Shown here: one piece after another, positions 5,461-9,041 of the stretch | Layout: every line of letters starts with the position of its first letter | Numbering within the stretch: the first letter of the stretch is position 1 | NCBI GenBank assembly: GCA_002308775.1 | Contig: DBVT01000130.1 | Location: 1-9,041 of the forward strand | Origin: Mageeibacillus sp. UBA1257 | GTDB taxonomy: Bacteria > Bacillota > Clostridia > UBA1212 > UBA1257 | DNA: 9,041 bases | Direction of reading: 5' to 3' | Notes under the pieces: generated by a model | The model's input: the letters and a program-made list of their open reading frames with translations, nothing else | Told to the model about the DNA's origin: nothing | Databases searched by the model: none | Program-made: the position numbers and the translations under genes

Positions 5461-6630
5461 ATGCAGCATACAGTAAAAAACAGCGGCAACTACAGCCTTG
5501 ACATGAAGCCGTTTTTACACGCCGCGGGATCGGCCTGGAAATTTGTTAAAAAGAACGCCGTGATGTTCATCGCAATGATCGCCGCCCTTGTCACTTCGAT
5601 GATCGTACCGCCTGATGAAAAATATCTCGGCTATATAGATCTCAAAACCGTCGCATGTCTTTTCTGCACCCTGGGAGTTATATGCGCGCTTCGAAATATC
5701 AAATTTTTCACCTATACAGCTCAGGTGATCGTCGAAAAAACGTCGGGGCTCAAAACGGCGATACTGACTCTTGTGGGAATAACGTATGTGGGCTCAATGC
5801 TTATCGCAAACGATATGGCTCTGATAACTTTTCTGCCGCTCGGATATAACGTTTTAAAGAGCACAGGCAGAGAAAAATACATGGCTTTTACGTTCATAAT
5901 GCAGAATATAGCCGCGAATCTCGGAGGAATGCTCACGCCTTTCGGGAATCCGCAGAACCTTTTTCTCTACAGCAGATTTTCTATCCCGACAGGGGAATTC
6001 ATGCTGATCATGCTGCCTCCTTTTATCGCTGCGGCTGTTATGATCGCCGTATGCTGTATGTTCGTAAAAAACGAGAAGATCGAGATCAAAACGGAGAAGG
6101 TCTCCCGTCCGGATACTAAGAGGACGGTCTTCTGCAGCCTGCTTTTCGTATTTGCGATATTGATCGTTTTCAGGATCGTTCATTACCTTATCGGTCTTGC
6201 GGTTATAACGGTCGCGCTTTTGATCATCGACAGAAAGGCGCTTGCAAAAGTCGACTACGGCCTGCTTTTTACTTTTGTTTTCTTCTTCATTTTTGCCGGA
6301 AATATGGCGAGGATAGATGTTGTCGCCGACTTTCTTTCTGATCTCGTGGGGAAAAACACTCTCCTTGTTTCTACTCTTTCGTGCCAGGCGATAAGCAATG
6401 TTCCCACGGCTGTTTTGCTCTCCGGCTTTACGGACAACTACAGAGAACTTCTGCAGGGCGTAAATATAGGAGGCGTAGGGACCCTGATCGCGTCGCTTGC
6501 CAGCCTTATAACATACAGGGAATATGTCAAAGATCAGCCAGGTAAAGGCGCAAAATACATCGGTATGTTTTCTGCCATCAATTTCTCGTTCCTCGCGGTA
6601 CTGCTGATCGTTTGTATGGTATTCAGATAG
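5461..6630 (+). CDS. Ion-transporter-superfamily permease (SLC13/ArsB/NhaD-like, YbiR-type), substrate unknown
   Basis: This is a polytopic inner-membrane transporter of 389 residues with about ten hydrophobic segments; the first is at roughly 33-50 and the last at 370-388. Two halves carry the paired family motifs. In the first half are ANDMALITFLPLG (116-128) and NLGGMLTPFGNPQN (153-166). In the second half are SNVPTA (312-317) and GGVGTLIAS (337-345). Such Asn/Gly/Pro loops are the re-entrant, ion- and substrate-binding hairpins of the ion transporter superfamily. TPFGNPQNLFL resembles the YbiR-like anion permease branch more than ArsB or NhaD. The ATG at 5461 is taken because AAAGGAG (5441-5447) precedes it, although the 13-base spacing is long. 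The next in-frame ATG (residue 15) has no ribosome-binding site. It has its own promoter and no partner gene, so substrate (anion, carboxylate, or Na+/H+ exchange) is open. Confidence 0.82.
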   Translation: MQHTVKNSGNYSLDMKPFLHAAGSAWKFVKKNAVMFIAMIAALVTSMIVPPDEKYLGYIDLKTVACLFCTLGVICALRNIKFFTYTAQVIVEKTSGLKTAILTLVGITYVGSMLIANDMALITFLPLGYNVLKSTGREKYMAFTFIMQNIAANLGGMLTPFGNPQNLFLYSRFSIPTGEFMLIMLPPFIAAAVMIAVCCMFVKNEKIEIKTEKVSRPDTKRTVFCSLLFVFAILIVFRIVHYLIGLAVITVALLIIDRKALAKVDYGLLFTFVFFFIFAGNMARIDVVADFLSDLVGKNTLLVSTLSCQAISNVPTAVLLSGFTDNYRELLQGVNIGGVGTLIASLASLITYREYVKDQPGKGAKYIGMFSAINFSFLAVLLIVCMVFR

Positions 6631-6675
6631 ATCCGACAAGCGAATTTCAATATACGGCTTTTTACCTTCCGAACC

Positions 6676-6704
6676 TTTCAAAAAAGCGCCGGATGGTATA
6701 TAAT
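6676..6704 (+). promoter_or_regulatory. Likely promoter of pepD
   Basis: A perfect TATAAT (6699-6704) lies 30 bases upstream of the pepD ATG. The best -35 at 17-base spacing, TTTCAA (6676-6681), is weak. A shifted reading, TGG-TATATA (6694-6702), gives an extended -10 that could compensate. No intrinsic terminator is visible between the permease stop (6630) and here, so some read-through from the permease gene is also possible. Confidence 0.55.
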
Positions 6705-6720
6705 TAATGTACAAGAATTC

Positions 6721-6734
6721 AAAGGAGATCCTTT
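6721..6734 (+). promoter_or_regulatory. Ribosome-binding site of pepD inside a small inverted repeat
   Basis: AAAGGAGATCCTTT lies directly before the ATG. AAAGGAG is the Shine-Dalgarno, 7 bases from the start, and fixes the pepD start. The sequence is self-complementary (AAAGG / CCTTT around a four-base loop), so the site could fold on itself. The stem is only five pairs, three of them A-U, so it would be weak. Confidence 0.6.
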
Positions 6735-8195
6735 ATGAACGTACTGAAAGATTTGAGACCAAAAAAAGTTTTTGAATATTTTGAAATGCTTTCGTCCGTA
6801 CCGCACGGCTCGGGCAATACAAAGCAGATAAGCGATCTTTGCGTAAGATTTGCGAAGGATCACGGACTTGACCGGTATCAGGATGAGCTGAACAATGTGA
6901 TAATCTATAAACCCGCTTCAAAGGGATACGAAGGGAAAGAGCCTGTTATTTTGCAGGGTCATCTCGATATGGTCTGCGTAAAAACCGAAGACAACACAGC
7001 CGATCTGTCCAAAGAGCCAATAAAACTCATGACAGACGGAGAATGGGTATGGGCTGACAGAACATCCCTCGGAGGAGATAATGCGATAGCAGTCGCGATG
7101 TCTCTGGCCGTACTTGACGATGACAGTCTTGCGCATCCGCCGATAGAAGCCGTTTTTACGACTGACGAAGAGACAGGCATGTACGGTGCAGAGGGACTTG
7201 ATGTTTCGAAGATCCGGGGCAGAAGGATGATGAATATCGACAGCGAGGAAGAAGGTATTTTTACCGCTGGATGCGCCGGAGGACAGAGAGCCAACATCTC
7301 TCTCAAAGTTAAGAGGGACGAACTGAACGAAAAATGCCTCTCGCTCAATTCTTTTGCCGAAATATGCGTGGACGGTCTGATCGGCGGCCACTCCGGTATG
7401 GAGATCGACAAGGAAAGAGGAAACGCGAATATTATTATGGCGAGACTTCTGTATGACATTTCGAAGAGAGTAGGCATCAGGATCTGCGAGATCGAAGGCG
7501 GCAAATTCGACAACGCGATCACACGTAAAAATGTCGCGAAAATAGCTATCCCGAAGGCAGCATACAAGGCGTTCTCCGATGAGGTCAGGAGATACGCGAC
7601 ACTTTTGAAAAAAGAATATGAAACATCTGATCCCGGACTTTCGATATACGTCATCGGATGCAGACCGTCACAGGCACCCGTAACAAGGGAAGACACGGTT
7701 AAAATGCTCTCGCTCGTCGTCGCGATGCCTTACGGCGTTCAGAACATGAGCATGGACATAAAAGGACTTGTCGAAACTTCTCTGAACCTGGGAGTAATGA
7801 AGCTCGAAGGGGACACTTTCACATTCGGCTACGCGCTGCGCTCGTCCGTTCAGTCGAGAAAGGAAGCACTCGCGGAAAAACTTAAAATAATCGCAAATTC
7901 TTTCGGCGCGGCTGCGGCTTTCAGAGGCGCTTACCCTTGCTGGACTTTCAGTAAAAACTCTCCTCTCAGAGACACTTTGATGAAGGCGTATAAAACAGTA
8001 TACGGGGGAGAGGGTGTCATTTCGGCTACTCACGGCGGACTCGAATGCGGACTGTTCATCGAAAAGATGCCCGGTCTCGACTGCGTTTCTTTTGGACCTG
8101 ATCTTCGCGACGTACACTCTGTAAGAGAAAAACTCAACGTCGCTTCGGTCGAAAGAACTTACGCTCTCATATGCGAGACATTGAAAAATCTGTGA
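6735..8195 (+). CDS. pepD: Aminoacyl-histidine dipeptidase (Xaa-His dipeptidase, peptidase family M20C)
   Basis: PepD is a cytoplasmic two-zinc peptidase that splits dipeptides such as carnosine-like Xaa-His and many unspecific dipeptides, recycling amino acids from peptides. The 486-residue length matches PepD. The M20 metal and catalytic residues are all in place: GHLDMV with His76 and catalytic Asp78; GGDN with Asp115; TDEETGM with catalytic Glu145 and metal Glu146; NIDSEEEG with Asp169; and DVHSVREKL with His461 near the C-terminus. The lid/dimerisation domain is inserted at roughly 185-390, starting after the CAGG segment and containing GGHSGMEID. ATHGGLECG (about 431-439) is the conserved C-terminal loop. 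The start is supported by AAAGGAG 7 bases upstream. It is preceded by its own -10 box and closed by a strong symmetrical terminator. Nothing suggests truncation. A broader di-/tripeptidase activity is possible, since PepD members vary in specificity. Confidence 0.94.
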   Translation: MNVLKDLRPKKVFEYFEMLSSVPHGSGNTKQISDLCVRFAKDHGLDRYQDELNNVIIYKPASKGYEGKEPVILQGHLDMVCVKTEDNTADLSKEPIKLMTDGEWVWADRTSLGGDNAIAVAMSLAVLDDDSLAHPPIEAVFTTDEETGMYGAEGLDVSKIRGRRMMNIDSEEEGIFTAGCAGGQRANISLKVKRDELNEKCLSLNSFAEICVDGLIGGHSGMEIDKERGNANIIMARLLYDISKRVGIRICEIEGGKFDNAITRKNVAKIAIPKAAYKAFSDEVRRYATLLKKEYETSDPGLSIYVIGCRPSQAPVTREDTVKMLSLVVAMPYGVQNMSMDIKGLVETSLNLGVMKLEGDTFTFGYALRSSVQSRKEALAEKLKIIANSFGAAAAFRGAYPCWTFSKNSPLRDTLMKAYKTVYGGEGVISATHGGLECGLFIEKMPGLDCVSFGPDLRDVHSVREKLNVASVERTYALICETLKNL

Positions 8196-8218
8196 TATTA
8201 AACTGCCTTTTTACATTT

Positions 8219-8230
8219 ATCTGATCAGAT
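8219..8230. repeat. 12-base perfect palindrome after pepD
   Basis: ATCTGATCAGAT is a perfect palindrome located 24 bases after the pepD stop and just before the terminator. A stem of this kind has no loop, so as RNA it would form poorly; as DNA it could bind a dimeric protein or simply be chance. Its TGATCA core also occurs at 5249-5254 and 5275-5280, after the ADP-ribosylglycohydrolase gene. Confidence 0.5.
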
Positions 8231-8238
8231 CATTGCGC

Positions 8239-8279
8239 AAAAAAAACCGGCGGAACATTAAAGATCCCGCCGGTTTTTT
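8239..8279. terminator. Bidirectional intrinsic terminator between pepD and proS
   Basis: CCGGCGG (8247-8253) and CCGCCGG (8267-8273) form a perfect GC stem around a 13-base loop. The left arm is preceded by eight A residues (8239-8246) and the right arm is followed by six T residues (8274-8279). It therefore has a U-run in both directions and can stop transcription of pepD from the left and of proS from the right. Confidence 0.94.
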
Positions 8280-8294
8280 ACGTTGTGATCATTA

Positions 8295-9041
8295 TCAATA
8301 CGCTTTTCCCCAGATGACCATATGCTTTGCGGGTCTTCCGCAGCATACGCATTTATCCGATATATTTTCGCTTTCAAACGGCATGCATCTTGAAGTGGCT
8401 GTAGTATCTTCCTTGATCTTGAGCTCGCAGTTCTTGTCGCCGCACCACATTGCTTTTACGAAGCCGGGTCTGTTGGCGATGAGATCCCTGAACTCGTCGT
8501 AATTTGTTGCGGAGTAGATCCTGCTCTCGAGGCTCTTTTTGGCTTTTTCATAGAGGCCGTCGCGGATATCCTTCAAGATCTCTGCGACCTTTGTCTCGAG
8601 CTCTGCAAGCGGAACGACGATCTTCTCGCCGTTGTCTCTGCGGACTGCCATGCACTGGTTATTTTCGATGTCCCTCGGTCCGATCTCTATGCGGAGCGGA
8701 ACGCCTTTCATTTCATATTCCGCGAACTTCCAGCCGGGCATATTGTCGCTGTCGTCAAGGTGAACTCTGTATGTCTCTTCAAGTCTTGTTTTAAGAGCGT
8801 TTGCTGCTTCGAGGACGCCGGGCTTATGCTGAGCGACGGGGACGATAACTATCTGTATCGGAGCCACGGCAGGGGGAAGTACGAGGCCGTTGTTGTCACC
8901 GTGGACCATGATGATCGCGCCGATGATGCGGGTGGACATGCCCCAGGAGGTCTGATGCGGATGCCGGAGCTGATTGTCGCGGTCGGCAAAGGTGATATCG
9001 AACGCGCGGGCAAACCCGTCGCCGAAATAATGGGAGGTGCC
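8295..9041 (-). CDS. proS: Proline-tRNA ligase, archaeal/eukaryotic type (partial, N-terminus off the right edge)
   Basis: This enzyme charges tRNA-Pro with proline. The visible 248 C-terminal residues open with GTSHYFGDGFARAFDITF and HPHQTSWGMSTR, followed by IIGAIIMVHGDNNGLVLPP, the class II motif 3 region. The anticodon-binding domain comes next, starting near IQIVIVPVAQ. The C-terminal zinc domain has CGDKNC, then a 26-residue step to CVCC; the Cys spacing (5, 26, 3) matches the archaeal-type zinc site. The protein ends in WGKAY with the terminal Tyr typical of this form. The bacterial form, with its inserted editing domain, has neither feature. The frame is open to the window edge, and the start lies beyond it. 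The gene ends in TGA at 8297-8295, 16 bases from the shared terminator, converging on pepD. Confidence 0.96.
   Translation of the reverse strand, partial: GTSHYFGDGFARAFDITFADRDNQLRHPHQTSWGMSTRIIGAIIMVHGDNNGLVLPPAVAPIQIVIVPVAQHKPGVLEAANALKTRLEETYRVHLDDSDNMPGWKFAEYEMKGVPLRIEIGPRDIENNQCMAVRRDNGEKIVVPLAELETKVAEILKDIRDGLYEKAKKSLESRIYSATNYDEFRDLIANRPGFVKAMWCGDKNCELKIKEDTTATSRCMPFESENISDKCVCCGRPAKHMVIWGKAY

Noticed and set aside
5278..5469. A 63-codon minus-strand frame in the gap before the permease
   Set aside because: It runs through the terminator stem and both promoter boxes and has no ribosome-binding site.
5448..5501. A 17-codon frame starting at ATG 5448 just before the permease start, considered as a regulatory leader peptide
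   Set aside because: Its ATG directly abuts AAAGGAG with no spacer, so ribosomes could hardly start there. Its sequence shows no run of a particular amino acid.
5854..6714. A 286-codon open frame on the minus strand opposite the permease
   Set aside because: The translation is very rich in charged residues, as expected for the complement of hydrophobic transmembrane codons, and it has no promoter or family match.
6959..7696. A 245-codon open frame on the minus strand inside pepD
   Set aside because: It lies opposite the metal-site motifs of PepD. Its serine-rich translation has no recognisable domain.
1..9041. CRISPR arrays, tRNA genes, insertion sequences or toxin-antitoxin pairs
   Set aside because: I saw no regular direct repeats, tRNA-like cloverleaf, transposase frame or paired small genes. 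All sizeable frames are accounted for by six genes in ordinary arrangements.

Overview
The window looks like a chromosomal segment of an anaerobic, Gram-positive, fermentative bacterium of the Clostridia. Evidence for this is the strong AGGAGG-type ribosome-binding sites, the textbook sigma-A promoters in AT-rich gaps, a trimeric NADH-linked [FeFe] hydrogenase, and a proline-tRNA ligase of the archaeal/eukaryotic type that many Clostridia carry. Base composition is moderate, with AT-rich intergenic DNA. I see no insertion sequence, phage gene, tRNA, rRNA or CRISPR array.

Left part, minus strand (1-3680): a three-gene operon in the order hydC-hydB-hydA, reading leftward from a promoter near 3757-3729. 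HydC (NuoE-like, one 2Fe-2S site), HydB (NuoF-like NAD(H)/FMN subunit with extra iron-sulfur domains at both ends) and HydA (the H-cluster subunit) together form a soluble hydrogenase. It links NADH, usually together with reduced ferredoxin, to H2. The genes are packed 12 and 15 bases apart, and each Shine-Dalgarno sequence abuts or includes the preceding stop codon. HydA runs off the left edge before its last H-cluster motif.

Middle (3681-3913): a 233-base AT-rich divergent intergenic region with two facing-away consensus promoters and several short inverted repeats between them. It drives the hyd operon leftward and an ADP-ribosylglycohydrolase-family gene (3914-5251) rightward. That gene ends at a clear intrinsic terminator.

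Right part: two plus-strand genes, each with its own likely promoter. One is an ion-transporter-superfamily permease (5461-6630) of unknown substrate. The other is an aminoacyl-histidine dipeptidase, pepD (6735-8195). A symmetrical terminator at 8239-8279 separates pepD from the converging proS gene, whose C-terminal 248 residues occupy 8295-9041 on the minus strand.

Most of this is ordinary core and energy metabolism. I did not find a convincing undescribed system. The points most worth a second look are the divergent pairing of an ADP-ribosylglycohydrolase with the hydrogenase, the Cys-Ser reading in the first H-cluster motif of HydA, and the uncharacterised operator-like repeats in the intergenic DNA.
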